Assembly (NCBI GenBank): GCA_017591395.1
Contig: WEDG01005380.1
Location: 62,001-126,000 of the forward strand
Direction of reading: 5' to 3'
From: Schistocephalus solidus
Lineage: Eukaryota > Platyhelminthes > Cestoda > Diphyllobothriidea > Diphyllobothriidae
DNA: 64,000 nt
Below, piece after piece: positions 33,928-47,143 of the stretch. Every line of letters starts with the position of its first letter. Position 1 is the stretch's first letter. Position numbers and translations under genes: made by a program. Under the pieces are notes generated by a model, which had not been told where the DNA came from, did not search any database, and worked only from the letters and a program-made list of their open reading frames with translations.

Positions 33928-34597
33928 ATTCGCCCAGAGTTACACCTTTGAGTGCGTTGGGGGTCATCTGCGGTGGCATTAGGGCCGAGGCCAGAGCTGT
34001 GGGAAAGCTGATTGGACAGGTAGCGCCAAGAGGTCCATCTATGGCAACCAAGGGTGCCGATACGGAGGACGTTTGCGGAAGAAAATGAAGACCGCTAGAC
34101 GTCGTGATTGGACCATTCGTTGCATCCACCTTACCTGCTCCGCTGGAAGCGTTGGCAAGAGCGGAGATTAGGGTCTGTAAGGGGGCAAGGTTCAGAAGAT
34201 GAGCTGTTTGCCGGGCTGAGACTGGTGTCGATTGGGCTTGAGAGAGGGCCGTCGTCTGTTGCTGCTGCTGCTGCTGCTGCTGACAGGGAGTTTCTGTTTT
34301 TTGATTTCTAAGCGTGCTCAAATTTAGGAGGTTGGAGGTCGATGGTGGCTTTGGTGAAGAGGGTTCACTACTGTTTGAGATCGCCGTTGTGCCCACTTTG
34401 GTAGTAGACGGATCCTCTGGAAGTGTTTGCGCCCCAGTGGCTGGTATTTGCGCTGTCAGGGCCGATCGAAGGGCATCGAGACTGATGACATCCCCATTCT
34501 CTCGGACCAACTGCTCCGACTGGGCCTTGGCGAAATCAGGTGACGATCTTTGCTGCTGTTGCCTTTGTTTTTCGGGGGATTTACAGTTTGATCGCAT
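33928..34597 (-). CDS. TALE-like homeobox protein, poly-Gln exon
   Basis: The acceptor CACACAG directly precedes ATG CGA TCA; the donor follows GAA T|GTAAGT. The exon has 223 codons plus one base. Its start in phase 0 fits the previous exon, and its one overhanging base is completed as a Tyr codon by the next. The protein is Ser/Thr/Pro/Ala-rich with basic residues at the start (SNCKSPEKQRQ), a nine-Gln run encoded by CAG codons (34258-34283), two related leucine stretches (SNLLNLSTL and AHLLNLAPLQTLISALANA) and a proline-containing end. Because it begins with ATG right at the acceptor it could serve as an alternative translation start, but the phase match to the upstream exon favours an internal exon. 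Confidence 0.78.
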
Positions 34598-34769
34598 CTG
34601 TGTGAAAATCCAAAAATAAACTGAGTGTTAGGGTGGATGAGATCAGCGCCAAAGTGGACGGCACCGAAGGTGGGTTGGGCCCAAATGGGAATCACAGGAG
34701 CTAGTGAAAAGAGTTTGTCTGGCTCGGCTGAGTAGAAGCGAGACTTACACCGCTGCTGTCCATGAGTGT

Positions 34770-35180
34770 GGCGCATGTGAGACGGAGGCTCACGTCACGT
34801 CTGTCACCGTACCCAATCGCATCCACATTTGGCCGACAGGCTCGGACAGTCCACTGGGGGCAGAGTGAATGAGGTCGATACTGAGGAAGAATTTATCCTC
34901 ACAGAAAATCTGCATTAAAATACACTAGACGAGCTTGAGCATGGCATGAGGTGCCAACAGGGCTGACTTGGAAGCTTGCCAACTCACGGGGTAAACGAGT
35001 CTGTGGTGGTCGAGTTCGGAATGCCTCTCTAATCTGACCCCTATGACACCCCTAACTTATGTGGAATACATGATAGAAGATTTGCATAGCATCTACCGCA
35101 CTCTCTTCTCTCTCAATCACCTGGTTCCGGTAGCAGGCCAGAGTCAGGAGGACCGAAAGAGAGATCGAGCGCAGTGGTCG
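34770..35180 (-). repeat. LINE-tail-related fragments
   Basis: 34840-34900 (GGCTCGGACAGTCCA, GAGGTCGATACTGAGGA) matches 16930-16995, and 35085-35165 (CATCTACCGCACTCTCT, CACCTGGTTCCGG, CAGAGTCAGGAGGACCG) matches the block at 14540-14610 and 25130-25195. The latter runs directly into the AGC tract. Confidence 0.5.
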
Positions 35181-35224
35181 TCAAAACTGAACAGTCCCGA
35201 CTCCACTCCACAGAGCAGTCAACG

Positions 35225-35252
35225 TAGCAGTAGCAGCAGCAGCAGTAGCAGT

Positions 35253-35290
<38 letters not shown>

Positions 35291-35291
35291 C

Positions 35292-35344
<53 letters not shown>

Positions 35345-35501
35345 CAGCAGCAGCAGTAGCAGCAGCAGCAGCAGTAGCAGTAGCAGCAGTAGCAGTAGCA
35401 GCAGCAGTAGCAGTAGCAGTAGGAGCAGCAGTAGTAGCAGTAGCAGTAGCAGTAGTAGTAGCAGTAGCAGCAGTAGCAGTAGCAGCAGTAGCAGTAGTAG
35501 C

Positions 35502-35539
<38 letters not shown>
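35225..35539. repeat. Compound (AGC)n/(AGT)n tract, ~315 bp
   Basis: About 105 trinucleotides. The left half is mainly CAG, mixing with TAG toward the right and ending in an almost pure TAG run, with AGG interruptions near 35286 and 35422. The readable poly-Ser and poly-Leu frames are compositional, not genes. Confidence 0.97.
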
Positions 35540-36679
35540 AAGAAAAGAAGAAGAGAAGATGAAGATGAGCAATGTTTGATGTCTATGTTTAAATATCGTG
35601 TCTGGGACTGTGTCTACTCCATTCAACGGCCCATGGGTCTGCTTCTCGGATCGAGTGACAGCAATACGATGGAAATAATTTGCTTCTGACACAATGTCAG
35701 CTTGAGGGAAAGTGAAACTGTCACTGTATCTGCTACTCGGACTAAAAGATGCCTTCTATTTGTCATTTTCTGCGCTTATATAATGGTCACTAAACAGTAA
35801 CCCCCTTTTGTTCCATGTCCATCAGACAATGCAGTTGACTCAGACCCAAGTGGAGCGTACGCAGCTTCATAGCAACCTTTCGACGGTGGCTTCTGTTATG
35901 TCAAACACTTCGCACAATCGTTTCAGCTTCAGACAGCTGAATTCGGAATTGCCACTGGTACATTTTGGGAGCTGTGGGCAAGAGACGGTCTACCCGCGTC
36001 TACTCTGCTCAGGCTTAGCTGGCGGTTGTCTGCCTCTCTATGATAAATTTTACGTGTTTTAAAACTGTCACAACACGCTAAACACAGTGGGTTGGAAGGC
36101 TGTAACTCTTGCGTCCGCTGGGTCCTGTGGACTGAGGCTGCGGCTTAATGTGGTCCTTACAGAACTCACTTAGGAGATCTGATACTTTCTCCCGGGGATA
36201 CTGGTCGATGCGGAGTTATATGGCAGAACATGTAAGGCACTAGCTAAGGCGGTGTTTAGTTTTATAATATTATACGCCCAAGACAACCCCTTGTGGTCTT
36301 GACTTGAGATACAGGCCCATGGCTTTAGTGTCTATTCATCAGTTAGCCTCACCCTGCAGCTTATATGGAGGCCCCAGATAATATATGTGCGTTATTTATC
36401 GCCTCCTGACTCAAGGCAAGTCGGGTAGCTTTCCCCTTGCACGCATTCCCGTCTATGATTCTGGGTGCATATCACCATGGCGACAGTAGCCGTAGCAAGT
36501 GCCACTAACTCTCACTGCAAGAGTTGAAGGTATGGAGCGGCCAAAGCGGATTTAGCTCTCCTCTTTTCTCCCGAAATCCAAAGTCCCAAGTGGATGTCCC
36601 GAAGTGAATCCAATGACGCAGATTTGGTGGAGAGGACTGTCAGGCAGGAGCTGACCAGAAGCTGGAGTAATGTTAATAT

Positions 36680-37340
36680 TTATCCAAGCATGGACGTACC
36701 CTTCGCACACACGCACACACTCAGGGTGTATGCGTGTGTGTGTGTGTGCACGTGCGTTGCACATCAACTTTGGGCGTCGTCGTGCGTGGGCAAGATGTGC
36801 TACCACAGACTCCTACACGTGCGGGCACGCGAACTCGCCACCCCACCCCAGTCTCCCAACGGCGACTCTTCTGCGTTGTCAGGACGACGTGTCTGGGTGT
36901 GCGGTATGTGTGCTGCCGTGCGCGGGCACATATTACACCTAACGCTGCTCGAAGTGGGCGCGCTCGTGTGCAATTGGGGTGCGCACGTACGAGGGGCAGA
37001 TTATTGATTGGGCACCAATGCGCGTGGCGCCTCCGACGCCGCCGCAGCAGCAGAGGACGCGGGCGGCAGACGCACGCACGCACCACGGGTCTTACAAGCA
37101 CACACGCACGCACGCAGCTGTCTACCATGCCGACGTGCGCAAGCTCACCTTGCGAGGGGCTGGCTCTCCCAGCCACAACCGGTGTCCATCGGAGGATTGC
37201 AGGCGGCTGAGTGCTAGGGCGGGAGAGGAGGGAGAGGGTAGCACGGTTGCTGCTGCTGCTGCTGCAGCGCGCATCGCTCGTCTTCGACAAAGTCCGCACA
37301 GAACACGCATGCACCCGTGGCCTCAGCAGCCGAAATGATT
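36680..37340. other. GC-rich patch with CA/GT inverted runs
   Basis: A CACACACGCACACAC run (36705-36720) is followed 12 bases later by GCGTGTGTGTGTGTG (36732-36748), able to pair as a hairpin. CpG-rich sequence follows to about 37340 with overlapping compositional frames on both strands and a short GCT run near 37250. No gene is called. Confidence 0.5.
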
Positions 37341-38414
37341 TGCGTCCTTAGGTGGCTGTCGCTGCCGCAAATGATTCAGACATGCATGCAGTTCTCTGGG
37401 ATGCAGATTACTCCTCACTGAGGCCCGAATGGTCCTATATGGTTAAGGCCTGCTAACTGGACCTGAAAGTCTCTAGGTGAGGAGCGAACAGTCTCTACCT
37501 TATTTTCAGGGCGAACGTGGCGGTAGGTTTTAGTATAGGAAAGGCCTGCAGTGGCAAATGTTGATGAAGGTCTGAGAGGAGGTTTTCAACAGTTGCTCTG
37601 GAGTAACAGCTGACGGCCCATGAAATATCCCGGCAACTGTTGTATCACCTGGTGTTGACGTAACTGCACAGTATTGGCGTAGGAGGAAGAATGAGAGTCC
37701 ATTTTGGAATGACGCAGACAGCTTAGAGTCAAGATAATGAGAATAGTATAAGCTTAAAACATCCGACCGTCACTTGTATGAGTTGCATGTGAGTGCTAAC
37801 TTTGTCTTACCCATCATAACGGCAAGCTCCGCTCAGTAAATATAGCTTGTTGAACAACCTTGCGAAGAATGGCGCACACGATCGAACCCTCTGTTAGCGA
37901 GTTAATGTGGGGTAAGGTAGTGACAAACGCCAATTTTAACACAATCTTTATCGTCATTACTCTGCCCATTTCGATTCTTTGTAAAGTTTAAATTAGCCAC
38001 TTGTTCAGCTATGATGGATGGCTCATAGGTCATGTTGATAAATCGTACAGGAGTCTTGTGGCATGTTTATTCTTCGGAAAATAACCTCGGTAGGCTAGAG
38101 AAGATAAATTTGCCTACTATCACGATGTTGAGAACGAATCAGCAAGCCATCGAAAATGGACATCGTACTAAACTCTTGGCGGTATTGCGACTTGCATGTG
38201 CGAAGACATACATAAAGAGAGGGAGAGTGAGTGCTCATAAAAAACGAAAGGTAGGAAAAATATTTAGTGTCTTCCAAGACTGGGCTGGTGTACGGCAAAG
38301 AGGAACGAGGCAAATAAAGCACATAAAAATATATCCATGAAGCCCAGATATCGATCCACATCACATAGCATCAGCATCAACGCAGAATCGCATATCATCA
38401 TCAGTAACAGTAAT

Positions 38415-38633
<219 letters not shown>

Positions 38634-39989
38634 ATACACACTCGACATATTTTCCTGAAACTTTCTTTGGTAGAAATGGGAGGAGCGGCACAATTCTTAT
38701 GAATTTTGTTTGATTTCGAAATCACATCTATAACGAAGACAAGTTTCCGGACATTATGAATGAATATCTAGCTGGCAATAATAAATCAAGTAGAGGTTAC
38801 ACCGAGTACTTTGAAGGTCTGAGCATTGCTAAAGAAGCCACTGCGTGTTTTGCTTCTCTGGTAGCCGCAGAAATAAAACCCCTGAGAAAAACGATAAGTA
38901 CTATTTTTTCAAAAGGGTAATCAGCGACTACAAGAAACCAGCAACAAAAGATGCCCGTTCAGGGTTGCATGGGAAAGTGAGTGAGGAAGCCCCCGCTCCT
39001 TTTTTTCGGGAATCTTCTCCACAACGAAACCGTCTCTCTATGAATGCAAATATCCTAAAACAAATATGATACGCTTTTCCTCCACGATATGAGGACCCTT
39101 AAAACTTGACTGAACTCGTGGACCAGTGAAATAGATGAAACAAGTTAATTGGATCTTAGATGGCTAATTTCATTCGCGGTTTGCGGAATAGCGGTTTACC
39201 TGACTCCTGACAGCTCGAGAAGTCCTCCCCACCCCACCCCTACTCGCCACAACTATGGAGACTGGACAGACAGCTGAGGAGAGGCTGCACGGAAACTGAC
39301 TGTCATTTGTCATCATCGTCGCTTTCGCTCGCTCGCTGACCGCAGTCGGATCGGTTTCCTGTAGTGGGCACAAAGAGAGTAAGTCCGTACTGTCAAAACC
39401 TGTCTGAGCAGGCGTGAGGCCCTGGAGACAGCGGGGGCAGATAGGGCACCATTTATGGGCGGGGAGGGGAAGACGGTGTAAGTAGTGCTTACGCACAGCG
39501 ACTGCTTGAGCGGGTGTTCTGGTCGTGCCATAATGCACCTGCTGGGGAGAGAGCCCTAGCGGCCGGTGTCTGCGATCCAGAACTCGACGATCGCAGGGCG
39601 GAGGCGCAGTCAGACAAACATACTAGATCCTCGAGCAGGCGGTAACCAACCGCGTCGCTCACATGACACCAGGCCAAAAGGGTGGACATCCGCCATTCCC
39701 GCTAAAAGTCCGAATACATTCGGTGAACAATTGGCTACTTTTCGTAACTCCTAGGACACCGCAATTTAACGCAGAGTTTGCATTTCACCCTGTGAGGTTT
39801 CGCTTGTGAGGACTGGGACCTCTGGAAGACCATAAGTGCAGCAGATTTTCTCCGTCTTTCCATTTGGCGCAGCCTTAACAACTATGCTTTATTCACAGTG
39901 GTTTACATCCATGCTTCAGGGGGCTGGATGGGTGTTTTTTCATGATCTCTGTGTCCATATCGCATGCTGGGATGTGTCAACTTGCTGTT

Positions 39990-40062
39990 GTTTCTGATTA
40001 TGGGTTGGAGCTGGAATCCAAAAAGTCAGATGAATAAAGTTCTTTTCTCAGCGATCAAGTCT
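39990..40062 (+). repeat. Ribozyme-like PLE segment, single copy
   Basis: TTTCTGATTATGGGTTGGAG, GGAATCCAAAAAGTCAG, AATAAAG and CAGCGATCAAGTC follow the order of the segments at 28.4 and 30.9 kb. The GAAA/CGTC core is replaced by AAAAAGTC, so it is probably inactive. Confidence 0.45.
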
Positions 40063-41679
40063 ACTTCACCAAGCCTAGGGAGTTAGGGGAGGTTGTATGG
40101 ATATCATTGAATGGGCGTAAATCTTTCAAAATTCGGATTTCCTAGCTCGAGAACTGAAGCATTGCTACGATGTCCACCATGGAATTGATAGATTTCGACC
40201 TAAAGAAATGTTCTTGTAATTACGTATATGGTGTTCTTGTCGTTCTCCTGGGGTTCCGGACACAGTCGAGCCTTGGAATCAGGGTTATCGGTTTGTCAGT
40301 TCAACTAGACCATGAAAAAAAACCCCAGCTTTAGCAAGTGCGGTTCAACGGCAGTTATGTGATGAACTAATCGCCGAGACTATAAAAGAACGTTGAATAG
40401 ACCGAAAGAGATAAAACCAGTATGACGCAGTCCTCTTAAAATTACACAGATTGGGATTTGTATAATCTTTGACCGATTAACTGCATTACCCAGAATCACA
40501 TGAAGATATAAGGGTCAATTTCAAGATGTTTTAGCGTTCCTTCCTCTGACAAAAAATCCCAATTACGAATACCTAGATTAAGCAACAGGTTCTGCGACCG
40601 AACAGTAGGTGTTTGTGTTTGTCTGGCGCCATATATATTTTTTTCAAAGAGTTGAAGTGTTTTATGGTTGTGAAAATTCCCATCAAAGGATTCAGAAGAC
40701 TATTTGGCGAGCGTATGCGTGCTTTCGAAATGTTCAAATTTGGAAGTGGATGAGACAGGCAGAAACATTCTCGCTCGAGTGAGACCTCCCAATCCAACTT
40801 CAGAAACAAACGCGTTCCACAGAATCTTATGCAGCTGTATGATGCAGCTGTGTGGGGGCTCAGCTCATCAGTTGGTCCCCCAGCATTCCCCGTGTGTCTT
40901 CTCGTATATGAAATCCAGATTTATCCCATCTTATTTCATTTCCAAGGAAATAAATGCACGAGAGTGCGCGAGTAAATCCTTCGGAACACACGGACCATGA
41001 AGCATTTAAAGCAAATGCGCGCATACTGTTCGCCATAAATTAAACAAGATAGGATAAAGAAAAGATGGACATCGGAATTCATATGCTCGAAAGCACACGG
41101 AGAACGATAGGGGACCCAATCGCGAAAAACTCGGCGGTCGTGATGGGATTCGAAGTAGTGGCCACAAGGACGCGGCTTGAGTTCAGCCAAATCTCTAATC
41201 TGGGCCCCGACAGGGAGCCATGTGTTTAATCACCTTTGGGCAAGATATGGAATCCCCCAATTCTGAAAAAGTCGGCTGGCTGCTCTACTAGGATTTCCTA
41301 AGAAATATTTCAGTGTGATAAACCAAAAGTAAACAACTGCTATTAGTTTGAAACATGTTTTAGAATGTTAGCCCACCCGTAACAAGTTCCAAGCTGGATG
41401 ATCGGACTTCATGCCAACTGCAGGAAGTGTGGCGCACATACGACTCTGCTAACAGCTTACTAGGTGCTCCAAAAATAAATGAATAGCACACCTGAGGAAG
41501 GGCTGAGTGACTCACAAATGAGCTGTTCAGGTGCGAATGAATCTTTAATAAGTCACAGAAGTACAAGTTTCGAATCAGAAGTCATCTTCCTTTCTGCTCC
41601 TGCACATGAATATTACTTTAGACCATCAGTGTTGTTCTAAAAGGACTGGAAAAACTAAATGATGGAAGTTAACACTCAC

Positions 41680-42573
41680 CGACATATCCAGAGCCTGTTC
41701 TCCGCTCGCAGAGAGTTGCCTCTCGACTAGGGGATTGAGTGCAGCGGCAGCGAAGACCTGGTTCAGCAGTTTGCCCGCCGCCAGACCATCGGCTATGCTT
41801 GGTGTTACGGAGGACGAGGAGCAGGCTGCGGTGGTGGTGGTGGTGGTGGCCACAGTTCCGGCGTCCATCATCGGCGCGGCCAGATACTGCAGCGTTAAGG
41901 AAGAGACGGTGGGGACCTGAGAGGTGGCACTGCGTGGTGAAGCCTTCTCAGAGGTCTCATTGGTGCTGGTAGGGGTGGTCGGGCCTTGTGCTGCGTAACT
42001 GTTCTTCACAGCGTCAAAGAGGTCAGACAGGCGTAGAACACCTCCGGCGCGATAGGTACCGGTGGCCGCGGACCCCTCGTTGCCCAGGCCGTGGCCATTG
42101 GGTGCAGCAAATAGCAGCCCGCAAGGGATTGAGCTACCGCCCATCAAAGGAACCGATACGGCATGTGTTGAGATGGTAGGATTGACTGAATAGGGGGAGG
42201 AGGATGAGGGGGCGGAGGTCTGAATGCTCGTACTCTGGGTGGACAGCATGCCGCTGATCGCAGTTGCTGTCTGGTCACAAAATCTCTGAGACGGGCTCGC
42301 AGCTGTAGCACCAATGAGCGCCAGTTTCGGGCCGGTTGGGGAATTAACCATAGCCAGAATGGCCTGCTTTGTGATGTTGTTTGGAACTTCGGTTTTAATT
42401 GTGGTGCTGGTTGCAGGGCTGGTCGCGGTGGTGGCGACGGCGGCGGCGGTGATGATGGCGTCACTGGAATCTAACGGACTCTCCACTTTCCGACGTTTTA
42501 CCTCACTGACATCCCTTTCATTCACGGCAACGTCACTAGAGGCGGTTGACGATGGAACGACCGGCAACTTGCC
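41680..42573 (-). CDS. TALE-like homeobox protein, exon with NLS-like and SUMO-like motifs
   Basis: Acceptor CTCCTCAG, then GGC AAG in phase 0; the exon ends at TCG before the donor GTGAGT, giving exactly 298 codons. Near its start lies a basic cluster VKRRKVESP, like a monopartite nuclear localisation signal, and about 40 residues on a TIKTEVP segment fits the SUMO consensus (hydrophobic-Lys-x-Glu). The rest is Ser/Thr/Ala-rich with a poly-Thr run, an LRLSDLFDAVKNSY segment that may form a short helix, and LAAGKLLNQVFAAAALNPLVE near the end. There is no known domain. The lack of stops over 894 bp and the phase match on both sides support a real exon. Confidence 0.8.
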
Positions 42574-45239
42574 CTGAGGAGTGATAAAAAATAACGGGTG
42601 TTTGAGATAAGCAACTCATGCGTTACCTATGTTGGCAACCTAAATCGCTTCGAGCAAAACTTACCATATGAAACGGGTAGAACGCGCGAAATAGTTCGGG
42701 GTAGTTTATCATTTTGCTTAAGGAAATGGCTCTGATCAGGCCTGCACTTGAGTACGCATCGTCCGCGAATACAAAATAAATACTCGACTCTGATTGGTTC
42801 CGGTCGGTCTGCCCCGTTTGCTTCTCATTGGTTGAGTTACGCTCGCAGGCGTGAGCACTGCTACTCTCTTGATCAGCCAACACGTGGGTGGTTAGCAGTC
42901 GCGCTCACGCGTGACAGGTTGCAAAAAGAATTGGACATGCTACCGGCAAGCACAAATTGGCTGGCCATAAGTATTTCTATAAATGCTAAAATAAAACCCT
43001 TTTCTCAAAGGCCACCAGACCGTCTTCCTAAAATCATTCAAGTTTTTTAAACAGGAACGAGACGCGAAACACCTGGTATGTCTTCAGTCTCCTCATTGGA
43101 CTAGCTCACTGAGGGGTTAGATTACTGATGGTGATAACCGATCAAATAACTCCAGGAGTCAACATAAGTCATACTTTGTCAGCCAAAAGTAAGGTATTGT
43201 TTTCCCATACCCAAGGAGTACGTAATAGTGGACAATCCACCGTAATCTATAGAGGGTGATTGTGAAGATAACTTAGAATGCATAAAAAACTGACTCAGTT
43301 CGAAAGGGGAAGGCTTGATGGTAACAGTTGCATCTCTTTTCAAACATAAAGTTCCTCGTTGTACTTTGCGATGCGGTATAATTCAGAAGTAATGAAAGAT
43401 GAAGATATTACCAATTAAGACAGGGGTGACGGCACTGGCTACTGTCGTCCTGTTTTTACGGCCCGGAGTGTCCAAGGGCTTCGGTTAAATTATTAATTGA
43501 GCCCGGACTCACGCCCATCTTGACCGCGGTTGACGCTCTCTGGAGTCTTGATAATTTTCCTTTCAGTCGCTGAAGTACAATCTTGCAGTTAATTTTTTCC
43601 CTTCGCTTCGTCAAGTTACTGTTATCCGGAAATTGTCTCCTCGACCATTGAATAAATCTGTGGTCAGGAAAGCTGATCTTGTCTCATATTAACTTATCCA
43701 ACTAACCCTAACGGTGCCCTCCGGTATTATCTAGATGTCTACTTAGATGGACATCCTCGCTGAGGGGTTGGACCACGTATTCGTGAAAACCCTTAATCAG
43801 TAGACAGCACATCCAGGTTTACTTTTTCGAACATTCAGTTGGAAAGTCAACAATGACGAACCACTGGTAGGTAGTTGTGAAATATTATAGAAAATGGTGC
43901 CTATCTCTCAGGACTTACTTAGCTGTACTGGCTCATTATTATCTTGCTCGGAGCCTCCACTACGGTGTCCGAAGTTAAGATTCCCAGAGCATATAGCGCA
44001 TCATACCGTGAAACATAGCAAAGCCCCTTGTGAGCACCAGCTAACGGAAACTCACGGCTTGCCTGCCACGGAGCAAACAGACTAGTTAACTCCTTTCTGT
44101 AGCCTGACATGACTGTACTTCTCCTTCACCGTTGGGGCAAACAGAGTTCAGCATTTCGTGTTAACATGATTTAAAAAAAAGCCTCTTATAAGCAATGCCT
44201 ATCGGTGTAAAAAGGAAGTAATAGTAAAACATACTCTTTGGGGGCCAGAGCTCAAGGAAACGTTTAACAGAACACCAAAGCGAACCCTGGAATACTGTTG
44301 TGTGAACATTTTCGGTTACATAGCGGTCGGATTTGGTCTACCTTTGAAAAAACTTCACTGTTGTGCGAAAACGCCGCGCGTAGTCAGTTTTGTTAGAGAA
44401 GGGCTGGCACTCTGTGCTTGACCATCTTCAAACTCTGGGGAGCTTAGCTTGCTCACTGTCCGAGCTCATTTCGCTGTTGTTGCTGTGTGCGTGCCTGACT
44501 CTCTCAGCGCACAACAGAAGACCGGCTCGAAACTAGTCTCAGCATACAGTGATTCGCAGAGCTGACAGCAAAATTTTCTCCTCTCTTCTACTACCGGTTT
44601 GAGCTAAACGCCGCAGGGCAGGTGAGAAGACAAAGAAAGGGGCAGGGAAGATGGCCGGTGCGAGAAAGTAAGGGCAGAAAGGAGGGACAGTGCGAGGAGC
44701 AAACAGTGAGTTTCCCTATTTGGTAAACCTATTAGCACGACCGTATGCGAGCGGCTGCGTCAGCAGCAGAGCACAAACTCGGCAGCCAGTTAGCCCACCT
44801 TTGTGGGAGTGGCTGAACTGGCACAAACTGGACGCTGTGAGCTACGATCATCGCCAAGCAAGCGTAGCAACCCTTTTTTTGTCCTTATCACAACCTCCCG
44901 CCATAAGCTGCACCCTCCCCCTCTGGTTCCAAGACCAGCGTCGTAAGACGGAGACTAAGAGGTCTTGAGAAATATACCGTTGCTCCACTGGGGACATTGA
45001 AAGTGGCCCAGTGAATGAGTCACGCCAGTCCAAGCGGCTGGGGGCCTGGTGCCATGTTTACTACCCCCCGTCTCTGACCGGCCACTGACAGGACCTAAAT
45101 ACTCAGTTGCTAAGGCGCCTCGACTGCAGACAGGGGGTCGGGTGGAAAAAAAGATAAACAGAGAGCAGAATAGAGATAGGCAGCTGCTTGTGCGAAACCG
45201 CCTCAGTTGCAGCCGCAGCCGGTTCCTCATCAAACGTCC

Positions 45240-45960
45240 TCTAAAATGTGAGTATCACTAACTCATCGATGTAACGGGGAGGGGTGGTGGTGGTGTGAAG
45301 TCTCAGAGACAACTGGGCGCGTACACAGGTGTGTTAGGGATGAACGGCAGCGGTGCCATGGTGAGGTTGTGGCACGCCAGCAGATTGGCTCCGTGTGCAA
45401 GTTCGCTGATGCGTCTAAGCGTAGGACGCGCAGGGAGGGGAGCGAGGGCGGGGGAGGAGTGAGAATTGATGCTGGGCCAGCGTGCAGACGCACAGCCCCA
45501 CATGCGCACTTCGCCTCATAAACCGGCGGAATAGGGAGCAGGGCTAGGAGGGGAGGGGGTAGTGCGGCGACCTACCGACAACGGCATCGAACCCAGACAG
45601 CCGCTGCGACTAGGAGAACTGGCGTATGTGAGATAGGGGGTGGAGCGGAGGGGAAGAAAGGATAGGCACCAGGACAGGGAGGGGGTTGATGGTGGGATTA
45701 GAGGTGAAAGAAGGCAGCGCAATGCACACGTGCGCACACACTCGGCCGCACTCGCACGCAGAGACCGTAAAATCGATGGGCCCATGTCTGTGCGTGGGTG
45801 GCACGTACGCACACCGTGATCGAGGATGGCAGCGCACATGGGCACACGCGGGTTTGTCCTCCTCCGGGCGTCAGCAGGGCAAACTCGTAAAGCCTGCGTT
45901 CCTCAGACTAACCCAGCGGGATTTCGAACAGCCGCCCTATCGCCCCCCCCCCACACACGT
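45240..45960. other. GC-rich CpG patch, no gene called
   Basis: G-rich plus strand with CpG and CA runs. The overlapping frames on both strands (up to 130 codons) have no domain and mirror the composition. Confidence 0.4.
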
Positions 45961-46599
45961 ACACCAAAATGATGAAGAATCCCTTATAAGATGTCTTCAC
46001 GCTCTTCAACATGACGTACTGTTGAGAAAACGTAATAGGCTGGCTCAAGCTAGCCTAACTGACACGATGTGGATCTAAAGGAAACACCCAAGAGCGAAAG
46101 TATAGGCAATCTCAAAATATTATTTCCGAGATAGGTTCCTCTTTTCAATCATGCGCATATCTGCATTCTGCGCTAAATACCAGGCTCCAGTGGGTACTAA
46201 ACGTTGCGGGCGTGTTTTCCTATAGTAGCAAAATAATTACACCAGCAAACAGATTGTTCTTGAAGTGTAAAAGCATTTAAATCGGCCCACGGCCGTTCAT
46301 ATAACCTGATTAGACAGGACGAATCATATGAAAACATATTAATCTCTCGTTTATTCTTTTAGACGTGGAGTCTTCAGCTGAAATTTCGCTGGGACAGATG
46401 GATCTTTATAAATGTGGGGTAGCATACGGTGTGATTACGCACCGCAGGTTTCGGAAAGGCCGACTCCAGTGCTGCTCCAGGACCTTTTGCGATCAGAGTA
46501 CTGATATTTTCTCCTCTAAGTTACGGCATGATACAGGAAACGTGCGGATTCATACGACGGAACCCAGAGTTCTCTTAAAATTAAACACCGCTAAAAGAC

Positions 46600-47143
46600 T
46601 AACTCTCCATCTTTGCCGGAGAAACCTATCAGCAGATCAATGGAACTCTAATAGGCTCTCCAATCTCCGGGTTTAGTGACAGAATTTGTCCTACAAGAGC
46701 TGACAAAGATTGTTTTCACCCAACAGCAGCCTATATTTTTGTGCCGTTACGTAGACGACACATTGGTTATCGTCAACAGGAACATGCTGCAGCATTTCCA
46801 TGATCACATTAACTCGATCTTCTCAGATACAAAATTCACGAGGGAAGAAGAAACAGAGCAGCGGCTCCTCTTCCTTGATGTACTTGTCAGGCGAAGTCCC
46901 AACGGCGAAATAGAAACGGCTGTCTACATGAAAGTGACAAACACCACGCAGTTTCCCAACCTCCACAGCAACCATCTGGTGACTCACAAACTAAGCTGTG
47001 GGAGAACACTGTTCAAACGCATACAGGCTCATTGCAGCAACCCGGCGGAAAAAGCATGTGAGGCCCACTACCAGTTTATGTGGAACAGCTATCCGAAGGC
47101 GTTCATAAGCAGATGTCTACGTGTTCGCCCCCGGAGGACCTAA
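46600..47143 (+). pseudogene. Penelope-like element reverse transcriptase fragment
   Basis: The order of motifs is that of a PLE RT: FAGETYQQINGT followed by GSPISG (about 46610-46670), a frameshift near 46671, then RYVDDTLVI (about 46743) with the catalytic Asp pair, then LLFLDVLVRR, TNTTQFPNLHSNH, VTHKLSC and LFKRI. The frame 46676-47143 is open for 155 codons. The N-terminal part of the RT is missing or unrecognisable. PLE RTs are related to telomerase reverse transcriptase; this copy is broken at both ends. Confidence 0.82.

Noticed and set aside
35043..35692. Poly-Ser and poly-Leu frames over the AGC tract
   Set aside because: Open in several frames on both strands purely because of the trinucleotide repeat; no non-repeat domain.
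38032..38340. 102-codon plus-strand frame rich in Lys/Arg
   Set aside because: No domain or splice sites; the opposite strand is equally open.
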